The notes under the pieces: model-generated
What the model saw: only the letters and a program-made list of their open reading frames with translations
Told to the model about the DNA's origin: nothing
Databases searched by the model: none
Made by a program: the position numbers and the translations under genes
Shown here: positions 32,776-41,097 of the stretch, in pieces
Layout of the letters: each line of letters starts with the position of its first letter
Position numbering within the stretch: the first letter of the stretch is position 1
Assembly: GCF_016918855.1 (NCBI RefSeq)
Contig: NZ_JADKYB010000021.1
Location: 1-64,000 of the forward strand
Source of the DNA: Actinacidiphila acididurans
GTDB taxonomy: Bacteria > Actinomycetota > Actinomycetes > Streptomycetales > Streptomycetaceae
DNA length: 64,000 nt
Direction of reading: 5' to 3'

Positions 32776-34059
32776 TCACTCCGGAGGGGTTTCTGGACGG
32801 CCGGTGGGGGCGGGCTCCGGCGCGGGCAGGGTGAGGGCCAGGACCGCCAGAACCGCGAAGCAGGCGGCCAGGACCAGGGCGGTCGTGGCGAGCGAGCCGC
32901 GGACCAGCAGCAGCCCGGCGGCCAGCGGCGCGCACGGTTGCAGCAGTTGGACGACGAAGTCGTTGGCCGTGCCGACCCGGCCGTAGATCTCCTCCGGGAT
33001 CGAGGTCGCCATGACGGCGACGACCGCGGCGTTGATCGCCGGGACCAGCAGGCACATCGCCGAGAAGCCGGCGACGAGGGCGAGGGTGCTCCCGGTGAGC
33101 CAGGCCGTCACCAGCAGCGCGGTGGCGACCGCGGGACCGGTGGCGACGAGGACCGGCAGCGGCAGCAGGCGCCGCAGGTACGGGGCGGACAGCGAGCCGA
33201 GCAGCCCCGCAAGTGCCGCGGTGCTCAGCGCCCAGCCCACGGCCCTGGCGCCGCCGGATTCCCGCCCCACGCCGAGCAGCAGGGTGGACCCGAGCATGGT
33301 GAAGGTCACCGTCAGGCCGCTGAAGAACACCGTCGAGCGGCGCAGGAACGGGTCCCGGGCCACGTGCCGCAGCCCCACGGTGAGCCGGCTCCAGAAACCG
33401 GGACCCTGCGCGTGCCGCGCGGCCGGTGCGTCCTCCGGTACGGCGGGGGCCGGCCGCAGCCCTCTCACCGTCGCCGCCACGCACACCGCGGAGGCCAGGA
33501 AGGACAGGGCGTCCACCGCGAAGGGGACGGCCGGACGCGTACCGATGAGGAGTCCGGCCGCGGCCGGCCCGGCCATGTCGGCCGCATAGGCGCGGGCCTG
33601 GTTCAGCGAGATCGCCGACGGGATCTGCCCGGGGGTGACGATCCGCCGGATCAGCCGGAACTGGGACGGCTTGAACACCTCGGTCGCGGCCGCCGAGACC
33701 ACGACCGCGCCGAGCGCGAGCCACAGCGGCAGCGGCCGTACGGCGACCCACACGGCCACCGTCCCGATGGCGACCAGCCGCAGCAGATCGCAGCCGATCA
33801 GCAGAACCCGCTGGTCGTAGCGGTCGCTGATGAGGCCGGCCGGGATGCGGAGGGTGAGCCCGGCGAGCGCCACCGCCGTGCCGACGACGGCGACGGCGGT
33901 GGTGGGACGGCCCGCGGCCAGCAGGACGAGCGGCAGCGCCACGCCGGACATCGAGGAGCCGAAGCCGGACAGCACCTGGCCCGCCCACAGCATGCGGAAC
34001 CGGCGGTTGTGGCGCAGCTTCGGCTCCTGGTGCCGGGCCGACAGGGTCGCGGTGGTCAC
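32776..34059 (-). CDS. MFS exporter of the lanthipeptide operon
   Basis: A 427-residue major facilitator with about 12 helices. The signature after helix 2 is RIPAGLISDRYDQR; early helices read MLWAGQVLSGFGSSMSGVAL and ALPLVLLAAG. The GTG start (34059) overlaps the LanKC stop (GTGA). It resembles the MFS_3/enterobactin-exporter group of drug-type pumps. Class III lanthipeptide loci usually carry ABC transporters, so an MFS pump here is a less common arrangement. Export of the mature peptide, and self-protection, are the natural roles but are not proven. Confidence 0.88.
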   Translation of the reverse strand: MTTATLSARHQEPKLRHNRRFRMLWAGQVLSGFGSSMSGVALPLVLLAAGRPTTAVAVVGTAVALAGLTLRIPAGLISDRYDQRVLLIGCDLLRLVAIGTVAVWVAVRPLPLWLALGAVVVSAAATEVFKPSQFRLIRRIVTPGQIPSAISLNQARAYAADMAGPAAAGLLIGTRPAVPFAVDALSFLASAVCVAATVRGLRPAPAVPEDAPAARHAQGPGFWSRLTVGLRHVARDPFLRRSTVFFSGLTVTFTMLGSTLLLGVGRESGGARAVGWALSTAALAGLLGSLSAPYLRRLLPLPVLVATGPAVATALLVTAWLTGSTLALVAGFSAMCLLVPAINAAVVAVMATSIPEEIYGRVGTANDFVVQLLQPCAPLAAGLLLVRGSLATTALVLAACFAVLAVLALTLPAPEPAPTGRPETPPE

Positions 34060-36854
34060 GAGCCGCCGCCCACGGCGGACGGCGGACCGGGCAGCAGGTC
34101 GTCGAGCACAAAGTTGCGGTTGGTGCGCAGGCCCGGGGCGGCGTGGCGGACCCGGTCCAGGAACAGCGCCACCCCGGCCGACCCGGTCGCCAGGTCGCAG
34201 CTCTCCCGCAGGGTCTGCTCCCCCGGGAAGACGATGCCCTCCGGCCGCCGCACCGCGCTGCACAGCACCGCTTCGGCCGCCCGCTCCGCGTCGCCCAGCA
34301 GCTCCGGGTCGCCGAGGAATTCGTACGCGTCCAGCAGGGCGTTGCCGATGCCGCTGATCCCGTGGAAGAGCTGGGGGAAGGCGGTGTACTTGTGGCGGGC
34401 GTCCGGTAGCAGCCGGTCCACCTGCTTGCGCAGCAGGTCGTCGCCGGTGACGTGCCAGTAGCGCAGGAGGGTGGTCAGGACGCCCGCGGTTCCCTCGTCC
34501 CAGTAGCTGCGCCGCACCGCGGGAATGTCCCCGGGGCGGTACGACGGGAACTGGGCCAGTCCGCTGGGCGAGTACACGACGCAGGAGAGGTCGAAGTCCA
34601 GCGCGGCCCGGCCCAGGGCCAGCGTGCTCCCGTCACCGGTGGCCGCGTGGAGGGCGAGCAGGAACATCGCCACCCCCGAGGCCCCGTTGCCGTATCCGAC
34701 CGGGACCTCGCCGGCCGAGTCCGGCCAGTACGCCCGGCCGTCCTCCCACCGGGCGGTCGCCGCCAGGTGCTCGCCGGTCTCCCGGGCGCGGTCCAGGAAC
34801 TCGGGCAGCCCGCTGTCCCGCCACAGCCGCAGGCAGGCCATGCCGTGGCCGGCCGCTCCGGTCAGCACACCGGGCTCGGTGTACTGCAGCGGGTGACCGG
34901 CGGCGCCGCGCAGCACGTTCACCGCCTGATCGCGGTGGCCCATGGCGGAAAGTGCCCAGGCCACACCCGCCGAGCCGTAGTAGAGGCCGGGCGGCATCGC
35001 CGCGTGCGCGGTGGACCGGCTCAGGGCCCAGGCCAGGAGCGTGTCGGGGACGTCCTGCCGCAGGGAGTGCATCGCGTGCAGGCAGCCGTAGGCGCCGTGG
35101 GCCAGCGACAGCGGATTGGTCTCGAAGACCAGGGCGTCCGCCGGGAAGAGCCGGTCCTCGCGCGTGGTGTCCGCCGTACCTTCCATGTACGCGACCACGC
35201 CGTCGAGCACCGCGGCGATGCGCCGGTGCAGGTCGGGCGAGCGGGTGGACTCCGCCGGCACCGGGTGGGCCAGCGGCGGCGCCTGGCGCCAGGCGGTGGC
35301 GAACGGGAGGTCGGCTATCCGCCGGCGCAGGGCGGCCGGCTCGGGCAGGTCCGCGTCCTCGGCGAAGAGGTCGGTGATCAGCGAGACCAGTTCGGCCGGC
35401 AGCGCCAGGTCCGCGGCCACTTCGCCGAGCAGGCGCAGCGGCAGATCGTGTTCGACGATGTCGTTCTGCTGGCAGGCGAAGACGGTGGCGAGCATGACCG
35501 CGCCCAGCGCGTAGTAGTCGGTGCGGCGGTCGCCGTGCCGGGCGGCGAGGGCCCGCCGGGTGACCATGCCGGGGGTGCTGAGTCCGGCCCCGTGGTCCAC
35601 GCCCTCGTGGAAGGCCGACTCCAGGTCGATGATGCGTACCCGGTCGTCCGGGGTCACCATGACGTTGGTCATCGACAGGTCGCCGAGTACGATGCCGCGC
35701 TCGTGGGCGTACGCGATCGCGTCGGCGAGCTGCAGCCACAGCCGCTGGAAGCGCTGGTAGTAGTCGACCAGCCGGCCGGGCGTCATGTCGAGTTCGTACA
35801 AGGGGTTCTGGGTCGTGGTCAGCGTGCCGAAGTGGGTTCCCTCCACGACTTCCTCGACGAGGAAGGAGTGCTCCCACCGCGTGAAGAAGCCGAGCGGGCG
35901 GACGAACAGCCCGCTGTCGGCGAGTTCGGTGAGCAGGGTGTGCTCGTGGCGCAGCAGTTCGACCGCGTCGATGCCGTGCGGTCCGATCTCGACCCCGGGA
36001 CGGGCCTCGCGCAGCACGACGTCCGCTCCGGTCACCGTGTCGATGCCGTGGTAGATCCCGCCGCGGTTGCTGAACGCGATGGCGCCTTCCACCTCGTACC
36101 GCCCGTCCAGCAGCCGTTTCGTGCCCGGTGCGGCGGTCGACGAGGCGGCGGTCGACGACGCGGCCTTCGCGGGGGCTGCGGCTTTCGGCGCGGCGGCGGC
36201 CGGGCCCCGGTGGGTCGCCGTCACCGGATCGGTCGCCCACGCCGGCACGGTCCAGTACGGGGTGCGCTCGTCGGGCACGAGGGAGCCGTCCGGGGACTGG
36301 ATCAGCAGTTCCGGCACGCCGATCGGCTGGAGCCGCACGATGCGGGCGAAGCCGCCGTAGCGGTACGACACCACGCGGGAGCCCGGATAGCGGCGATCGG
36401 ACAGGACGTACGGTCCGTCGAACCCGCGAAGCGCCTCGGTCAGGGCGCCGGCGACCCGGTGGAAGGACTCCTCGTCCGGCGGATAGACGGTGATGAACTT
36501 CCCGCTCGCCGAGCGGGAGAAGCTCTTGCCGTTGAGTTCCGCCATCGCCGCGGGGTCGATCAGGAACTTGAACCGCACGCCCGCGTCGCGCAGCACGGGC
36601 AGGCTGCGGCGCAGGGTGTCGACGCTGGTCCGTGAGGTGGCCGAGACATGCAGCTTCCAGCCCTGACCGACCTCGTCCGCCCCGGGCGGCTCCGCGACGA
36701 ACCAGTAGCTGTGGCGGCGCAGGCCCCAGCTTCCCGGCATGACCGCACGGAACTCGGCGACGTGTGTGCTGTCCGGCCGGCGCCGGCTGATTCCTTCGAA
36801 CCATCGCGGATGGTACGTCAGGTAGCGCAGCATGGTTTCCCATGTCAGCGGCAT
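34056..36854 (-). CDS. Class III lanthipeptide synthetase LanKC
   Basis: About 932 residues from ATG 36854, which has AGAGGAG upstream; an in-frame GTG at 37016 would add a Lys-rich tail. Domains in order: N-terminal lyase-type region (GWKLHVSATSRTSVDTLRRS, KFITVYPPDEESF, VLSDRRYPGSRVVSYRYGG); Ser/Thr kinase (RYEVEGAIAFSNRGGIYHG, VLREARPG, GDLSMTNVMVTPDD, IIDLESAF); and a LanC-like cyclase with SAGVAWAL, VPVGYGNGASGVAMF, SYWDEGTAGV and LFHGISGIG. The zinc cysteines of LanC (WCxG, CHG) are absent, as in class III. It phosphorylates and eliminates Ser/Thr, then closes lanthionine or labionin rings. The gene overlaps the MFS gene downstream. Confidence 0.92.
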   Translation of the reverse strand: MPLTWETMLRYLTYHPRWFEGISRRRPDSTHVAEFRAVMPGSWGLRRHSYWFVAEPPGADEVGQGWKLHVSATSRTSVDTLRRSLPVLRDAGVRFKFLIDPAAMAELNGKSFSRSASGKFITVYPPDEESFHRVAGALTEALRGFDGPYVLSDRRYPGSRVVSYRYGGFARIVRLQPIGVPELLIQSPDGSLVPDERTPYWTVPAWATDPVTATHRGPAAAAPKAAAPAKAASSTAASSTAAPGTKRLLDGRYEVEGAIAFSNRGGIYHGIDTVTGADVVLREARPGVEIGPHGIDAVELLRHEHTLLTELADSGLFVRPLGFFTRWEHSFLVEEVVEGTHFGTLTTTQNPLYELDMTPGRLVDYYQRFQRLWLQLADAIAYAHERGIVLGDLSMTNVMVTPDDRVRIIDLESAFHEGVDHGAGLSTPGMVTRRALAARHGDRRTDYYALGAVMLATVFACQQNDIVEHDLPLRLLGEVAADLALPAELVSLITDLFAEDADLPEPAALRRRIADLPFATAWRQAPPLAHPVPAESTRSPDLHRRIAAVLDGVVAYMEGTADTTREDRLFPADALVFETNPLSLAHGAYGCLHAMHSLRQDVPDTLLAWALSRSTAHAAMPPGLYYGSAGVAWALSAMGHRDQAVNVLRGAAGHPLQYTEPGVLTGAAGHGMACLRLWRDSGLPEFLDRARETGEHLAATARWEDGRAYWPDSAGEVPVGYGNGASGVAMFLLALHAATGDGSTLALGRAALDFDLSCVVYSPSGLAQFPSYRPGDIPAVRRSYWDEGTAGVLTTLLRYWHVTGDDLLRKQVDRLLPDARHKYTAFPQLFHGISGIGNALLDAYEFLGDPELLGDAERAAEAVLCSAVRRPEGIVFPGEQTLRESCDLATGSAGVALFLDRVRHAAPGLRTNRNFVLDDLLPGPPSAVGGGS

Positions 36855-36915
36855 GCCAGGTGCTCCTCTCGGCTGCTTCGGCTGCTTCGGTTTCCTCGGC
36901 TTCTTGGCCTGCTTC

Positions 36916-36951
36916 GGGTTCTTCGGGTTCTTCGGGTTCTTCGGGTTCTTC
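36916..36951. repeat. 9-bp tandem repeat GGGTTCTTC, four copies
   Basis: Four perfect consecutive copies on the plus strand. On the minus strand, in the frame of LanKC, they read AAG-AAC-CCG, Lys-Asn-Pro, inside a longer Lys/Pro-rich stretch between the precursor gene and the preferred LanKC start. The unit is a multiple of three, so copy-number change would not shift frame. Confidence 0.9.
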
Positions 36952-37046
36952 GCGGTCCTCGTCGTCTTCTTCGTCCCGACGAATCCCGGACCCGCCGGGC
37001 CGGTGGCCGGTGCCACCGGCCCGGTCGGTGCCTCAACGCTCGTGGA

Positions 37047-37238
37047 TCACATGCACAGGGAGCCCACGCAGGAGCTGCAGCTCCCCGCCTGGCCCGGGCT
37101 GGTGAACCCGGCCCGCGACTCCTGGTCGATGCTGATCCCCTGGAGGTCCAGCACCTCCTCCGCGGTCTCCGCGGTGTGCGCCTCGACCTCGGGCGACTCC
37201 TCGGTCTCCTCCGTGGTGGGCTCGTTGTCGTCGGCCAC
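37047..37238 (-). CDS. Class III lanthipeptide precursor
   Basis: A 63-residue precursor from GTG 37238 with GAGGAGG upstream. The acidic leader (MADDNEPTTEETEESPE...) ends in the class III recognition element LDLQGISI (30-37). The core is then about DQESRAGFTSPGQAG followed by SCSSCVGSLCM, with Ser/Thr at 41, 46, 47, 53, 55, 56 and 60 and Cys at 54, 57 and 62. The three cysteines allow up to three thioether rings. The classic Ser-x2-Ser-x3-Cys spacing is not present, the best fit being S53, S56 and C62, so the ring pattern may be unusual. It is the first gene of the operon. Confidence 0.9.
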   Translation of the reverse strand: MADDNEPTTEETEESPEVEAHTAETAEEVLDLQGISIDQESRAGFTSPGQAGSCSSCVGSLCM

Positions 37239-37291
37239 GGTGTCCTCCTCTCCCAGCGGGTTCGGCCGGCGGCTGCCGACCGATGGGCTCG

Positions 37292-37346
37292 ACGCTAGGA
37301 AGGGCGAATTCGGAATCGGTGAATCACCGGTATGCAAGCGGTATGC
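37292..37346 (-). promoter_or_regulatory. Promoter of the lanthipeptide operon with 11-bp heptamer repeats
   Basis: On the minus strand GCATACC (37346-37340), GCATACC (37335-37329) and ATTCACC (37324-37318) repeat every 11 bp, the SARP/response-regulator type pattern. A -10 candidate TAGCGT (37297-37292) lies 20 bases further, so the last heptamer overlaps the -35 position. The precursor start is at 37238. Confidence 0.55.
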
Positions 37347-37423
37347 GGGCCGACCGGCCATGCCCGCGGACCCGGTCCGCCACCCTGCTTGCCGGTTGTC
37401 GCAAGCAGCGCGAAACGACCTCT

Positions 37424-37475
37424 TTGGTCTAGTCCTCTTGACGCGGACGCCTACTCGCGGTTTGGTATGCACCAA
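37424..37475 (+). promoter_or_regulatory. DasR-type operator and promoter of GH18 chitinase
   Basis: TTGGTCTAGTCCTC at 37424-37437 closely matches the dre/chitinase direct-repeat consensus built on TGGTCTAGACCA. TTGACG (37438-37443) directly after it can serve as -35. A perfect inverted repeat TTGGT-ATGC-ACCAA (37462-37475) lies near the expected -10/start. Chitin-derived GlcNAc phosphates release DasR in Streptomyces. Confidence 0.7.
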
Positions 37476-37544
37476 CGCCAGGCCTGAGCGGCACCACCCC
37501 CCACCACTCCACGCCCAAGGGGCATCCCCGAGAGGGGTAATGTC

Positions 37545-39251
37545 ATGCACCTGGCAAAATTTGCCGCTTCCGCCTGCGCGCTCGCGCTCACCACCGCGGG
37601 TGCGGTCGCCGTACTGGCCCCCACCAGCAGTTCGGCGGCGACCAGCGTCTACTCCGTGGCCCCCTACGTCGACATGTCCAACGGCCAGGAGGCCCTGCTC
37701 GACACGGCCATCACCGGACACCATCTCAAGGCCTACACCGCGGCCTTCGTCATCGGCGAAGGGTGCAACCAGATCTGGGGCGACACCCTCCCCATCGGCA
37801 ACGACTCGTTCACCGACCCCGAGATCGCCCGGGCGAAGTCCGAGGGCGCGTCGGTGATCATCTCCTCCGGCGGCGCGGCCGGCGAGCCGCTCGCCTGGAC
37901 CTGCGGCACGCAGAGCAGCATCGAGGCCGGCTACCAGGCCATCATCAACGACTACGGCGTCAACCAGCTCGACTTCGACGTCGAGGGCGCCGCCGTCGCG
38001 GACACCGCCGCCGCGGCCCGCCAGATGCAGGCGATGAAGGACCTCAAGGCGTCCCACCCCGGCCTGCAGTTCTCCATGACGCTGCCGGTGCTGGCCAGCG
38101 GGCTGACCAACGACGGCGTCAACATCCTCAAGGCCGCCAAGACCGCGGGCATCAGGATCGACGTGGTCAACATCATGACCATGGACTACTACTCGGGCAC
38201 GGGCACCGAGATGGGCCAGGGCTCGGTCGCCGCCGCCAGGGCCACCCTCGCGCAGATGCAGTCCGTCGACTCCGGCTACACCTACGCCAACCTCGGCATC
38301 ACCCCGATGATCGGCAAGAACGACGACGGCTCCACCTTCACCCTGGCGGACGCCCAGACGGTGGAGAGCTTCGCCGCGCAGAACGGCGTCGGACGCCTGG
38401 CGTTCTGGTCGGTCAACCGTGACCAGCCGTGCGGCGGCACCGCCAACTCGCTGTCCACCTGCAGCGAGATCAGCCAGAGCCCGCTGGCGTTCACCGACGC
38501 CTTCGTGCCGTACACCGGCAGCGGAGGCGGCGGAGGCGGCGGCACCAGCGACTTCTCCCTGTCCGTCGCGCCCGGCTCCGCGTCCGTCGCGCAGGGCGGC
38601 TCGGCCACCGCGACCGTGTCCACGGGCGTCACCTCCGGCAGCGCGGAATCCGTCAGCCTCTCCGCCTCCGGCGCGCCCTCCGGCGTCACCCTGTCCCTCA
38701 GCCCCACCTCCGTCACCTCCGGCGGCAGTTCGACGCTGAAGGCGACAGTCGGCTCCTCGGTGGCCGCCGGCACCTACCCGATCACCGTCACCGGTACAGC
38801 CGCCACCGGCAGCCACAGCGCGACGTACAGCCTCACCGTCACCACCACCGGCGGCGGGGGCGGAGGTGGCGGCTCGCTCACCAACGCCGGCTTCGAATCG
38901 GGATCCTTGAGCCCCTGGACCTCCACCGGCGGCAGTTCGGTCGTGTCCTCCCCGGTCCACTCCGGCAGCCACGCCCTCCAGGTCACGCCGGGCTCCAGCA
39001 GCACCGGCGAGACCGACCAGACCGTCACCCTGTCCCCCAACCACACCTACACGCTGACCGCCTGGGTGCAGGGCCCCTACGCCTACGTCGGCGTCAGCGG
39101 CGGCGCCACCGCCAGTACCTGGTCCAACAACTCGAGCTGGAACCAGCTCACCGTCTCCTTCACCACCGGCAGCAGCGGCACCGTCACGGTGTACGTGCAC
39201 GGCTGGTACGGCCAGGGCAGTGTCTACGCGGACGACTTCACCCTGAGCTGA
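37545..39251 (+). CDS. Secreted GH18 chitinase with C-terminal binding module
   Basis: A 568-residue exported enzyme. Residues 1-32 are a signal peptide. The GH18 barrel follows (YSVAPYVDMSNGQ...), with the catalytic motif NQLDFDVEG (DxxDxDxE type, first Asp replaced by Asn, general-acid Glu kept) and NIMTMDYYSGTG. Then a Gly linker, an Ig-like module of about 95 residues (DFSLSVAPGSASVAQG), a second Gly linker, and a C-terminal carbohydrate-binding module (LTNAGFESGSLSPWTSTGGS). It should cut chitin or related GlcNAc polymers outside the cell. A DasR-like operator lies upstream and a strong hairpin downstream. Confidence 0.93.
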   Translation: MHLAKFAASACALALTTAGAVAVLAPTSSSAATSVYSVAPYVDMSNGQEALLDTAITGHHLKAYTAAFVIGEGCNQIWGDTLPIGNDSFTDPEIARAKSEGASVIISSGGAAGEPLAWTCGTQSSIEAGYQAIINDYGVNQLDFDVEGAAVADTAAAARQMQAMKDLKASHPGLQFSMTLPVLASGLTNDGVNILKAAKTAGIRIDVVNIMTMDYYSGTGTEMGQGSVAAARATLAQMQSVDSGYTYANLGITPMIGKNDDGSTFTLADAQTVESFAAQNGVGRLAFWSVNRDQPCGGTANSLSTCSEISQSPLAFTDAFVPYTGSGGGGGGGTSDFSLSVAPGSASVAQGGSATATVSTGVTSGSAESVSLSASGAPSGVTLSLSPTSVTSGGSSTLKATVGSSVAAGTYPITVTGTAATGSHSATYSLTVTTTGGGGGGGGSLTNAGFESGSLSPWTSTGGSSVVSSPVHSGSHALQVTPGSSSTGETDQTVTLSPNHTYTLTAWVQGPYAYVGVSGGATASTWSNNSSWNQLTVSFTTGSSGTVTVYVHGWYGQGSVYADDFTLS

Positions 39252-39269
39252 CCCGGTCGAGCCCCGCAT

Positions 39270-39312
39270 GCGTACGGCGCCCCGCCCGGGTTTCGGGCGG
39301 GGCGCCGTACGC
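39270..39312. terminator. Bidirectional terminator hairpin
   Basis: GCGTACGGCGCCCCGCCC (39270-39287) pairs perfectly over 18 bp with 39295-39312, loop GGGTTTC. It separates the convergent chitinase and PstS-like genes. Confidence 0.85.
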
Positions 39313-39335
39313 GCGTTTCCGGTGTGCGCGGGCCG

Positions 39336-40865
39336 TCAACCGGATTGGCCGCAGCGCCGATAGCCCTCGGGCGACTCGCAGGGCAGGTGGCCGTGGGACT
39401 TCAGCACTTCCTTGCCGCCGCTGGAGAGCGTGTAGTTCAGGAAGCTCTCCGCGAGTGAGCCTTCGGCCGGATCGCCGTAGGTGTACGCGTACTCGATCTC
39501 GGCGAAGGGGTAGCTGCCGTCGGCCGCGGCCGCGGGTGCCATGCCGCCGATGCTCAGCACATGCACACCCTTGGCGTCGCGCGCGGCCTGCAATTCGGCG
39601 TAGCCAATGCCGCCTTGTGTCCTGCCCACCATGTCCAGCACGTCCTGTGTGCTGGCGAGTTCGCAGCGCAGGGGCCCGATGTTGGACGGGATCGTGGGAT
39701 GCGCGCAGTCCGAGGAGGTACGGCCGGGCTCGGTGTGGCCGAGAACCCGCTGTTCGAAGATGTTCCGGGTGCCGGACCCGCCCGCGCGGCTCACCAACCT
39801 GATCGGCAGGCCGGAAGGGCCGCCGACCTGATCCCATTGCGTGACGTACGAACTGATCCCGTACATTTTCCGGATCGCGCTCAGCGGAAGATCCTTGACC
39901 TTCACATCGTCGTTGACCACGAGGGCGAATGCCACCACGGCCACCGGTTTCCCTTGCAAGTGCCGGGAATCCCCCTCGCTTTGACCGTCGGAGAAAACGA
40001 CCACCGCGGGGGAAGCGCCTTTGGCCTTGTCACCCTCGGCGATCAGTTGCTGCGTGTCCACCTCGCTGCCGCGGCCGGCCACCGTGATGTGCGAGCCCGG
40101 ACACTGCTGCTCGTACCGCGCGGCCAGATCGGCCGCGGCCGGTTGGAAGGCGGTGGAGCCGGCGACGGTGAGACTCCCGGTGGCGCAGCCCATCGGGTGC
40201 ATCTGCCGGGTGTCGAGCCGCACGACGAGGGCCCCGAGCACCGCGAGGGCGACGCAGAAGACACCGATGATCCCGTAGGCCGTACGGCTGATCGCGGGCG
40301 TCGTGGCGTCGACCGTCCGGGCCTTGTTCTTGTGCACCTTCCCCGCGCGCAGGCCACCGGTGACCCGCACGTCCGCGCCGGCCGGCCCGCCCGAGAGCAG
40401 CACGAACAACTTGTAGTACTGGCCCCGGCTGAGCGGGACCCGGGGCAGGTGCACGTGGCTGCCGGCCTCCATCACGGCCCCGGGCGCGGTGAAGTGGTCG
40501 TAAAGGTGCTCGTCGCTGAACTGGGCCACCGCGATGCCCCGCACCAGTCGGTCCCTGAACGTCGCCGTGAGGGCGTTCGGGCTGGTGTAGTCGCTCTCGC
40601 CGACCGGCACACTGCCGTCGTTCTCGATCCGCAGCAGAACGACCGTCGCGTCGTGCGGCAGTTCCGAGATGTTCTGGAACAGACCGAGCCGGACGTTCTG
40701 CTGTTCCACCCCGCCGTTGTCGCCGCCGACCAGAGTGTCGAGCTGTACGCGGTATCCGATGCGCTGACCGCCCCGGCCCCGTAACAGAAGAATCAGATTG
40801 ACGAACGGCGTCACCCCAAGGGCGATCACCGAGGTGACGATCGCCACAATGCTGTCCACGCTCAT
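39336..40865 (-). CDS. Membrane-tethered PstS-like substrate-binding protein
   Basis: A 509-residue protein from ATG 40865 (GGGAGG upstream). Layout: N-terminal membrane helix (VDSIVAIVTSVIALGVTPF), an internal 180-residue domain (LDTLVGGDNGG..., VVLLRIENDGSVPVGESDY), a second helix (AYGIIGVFCVALAVLGALVV), and a C-terminal periplasmic-binding-type domain: SLTVAGSTAFQPAAADLAA, RGSEVDTQQLIAEG, FSDGQ, LVSRAGGSGTRNIFEQRV and LSSGGKEVLKSHGHLP. The last part is close to PstS phosphate-binding proteins, where Ser, Gly and Arg of GSGT grip the ligand. No pst transporter genes are adjacent. Fusion to an internal domain through two helices suggests a sensor rather than a transporter subunit. Confidence 0.8.
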   Translation of the reverse strand: MSVDSIVAIVTSVIALGVTPFVNLILLLRGRGGQRIGYRVQLDTLVGGDNGGVEQQNVRLGLFQNISELPHDATVVLLRIENDGSVPVGESDYTSPNALTATFRDRLVRGIAVAQFSDEHLYDHFTAPGAVMEAGSHVHLPRVPLSRGQYYKLFVLLSGGPAGADVRVTGGLRAGKVHKNKARTVDATTPAISRTAYGIIGVFCVALAVLGALVVRLDTRQMHPMGCATGSLTVAGSTAFQPAAADLAARYEQQCPGSHITVAGRGSEVDTQQLIAEGDKAKGASPAVVVFSDGQSEGDSRHLQGKPVAVVAFALVVNDDVKVKDLPLSAIRKMYGISSYVTQWDQVGGPSGLPIRLVSRAGGSGTRNIFEQRVLGHTEPGRTSSDCAHPTIPSNIGPLRCELASTQDVLDMVGRTQGGIGYAELQAARDAKGVHVLSIGGMAPAAAADGSYPFAEIEYAYTYGDPAEGSLAESFLNYTLSSGGKEVLKSHGHLPCESPEGYRRCGQSG

Positions 40866-41097
40866 CGGGCTCGCCTCCCGGTCCCGGTTTTCCGGATGCG
40901 CACCGCATTGTGGGGGAACGGTGGTGTACGTCACCGTACGATCGGCCGGCCGGCGGAAGGAGGGCCTCCCGTGCCCGTTCGCCGCGCATTCACCGAACTT
41001 TCGCTGCCCGGTGGTTCAGGAGAGGTCCCGCATTCGGAATGCTGAGTCGGTGGTGCGTGCTTGGTAGCGGGGATCGCCCCGGAATCACGTACCGGAA

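Noticed and set aside
36832..37857. Plus-strand ORF with GFFGFF repeats across the lanthipeptide precursor
   Set aside because: It runs antisense to the precursor and into the chitinase promoter; the repeat makes the frame open by chance.
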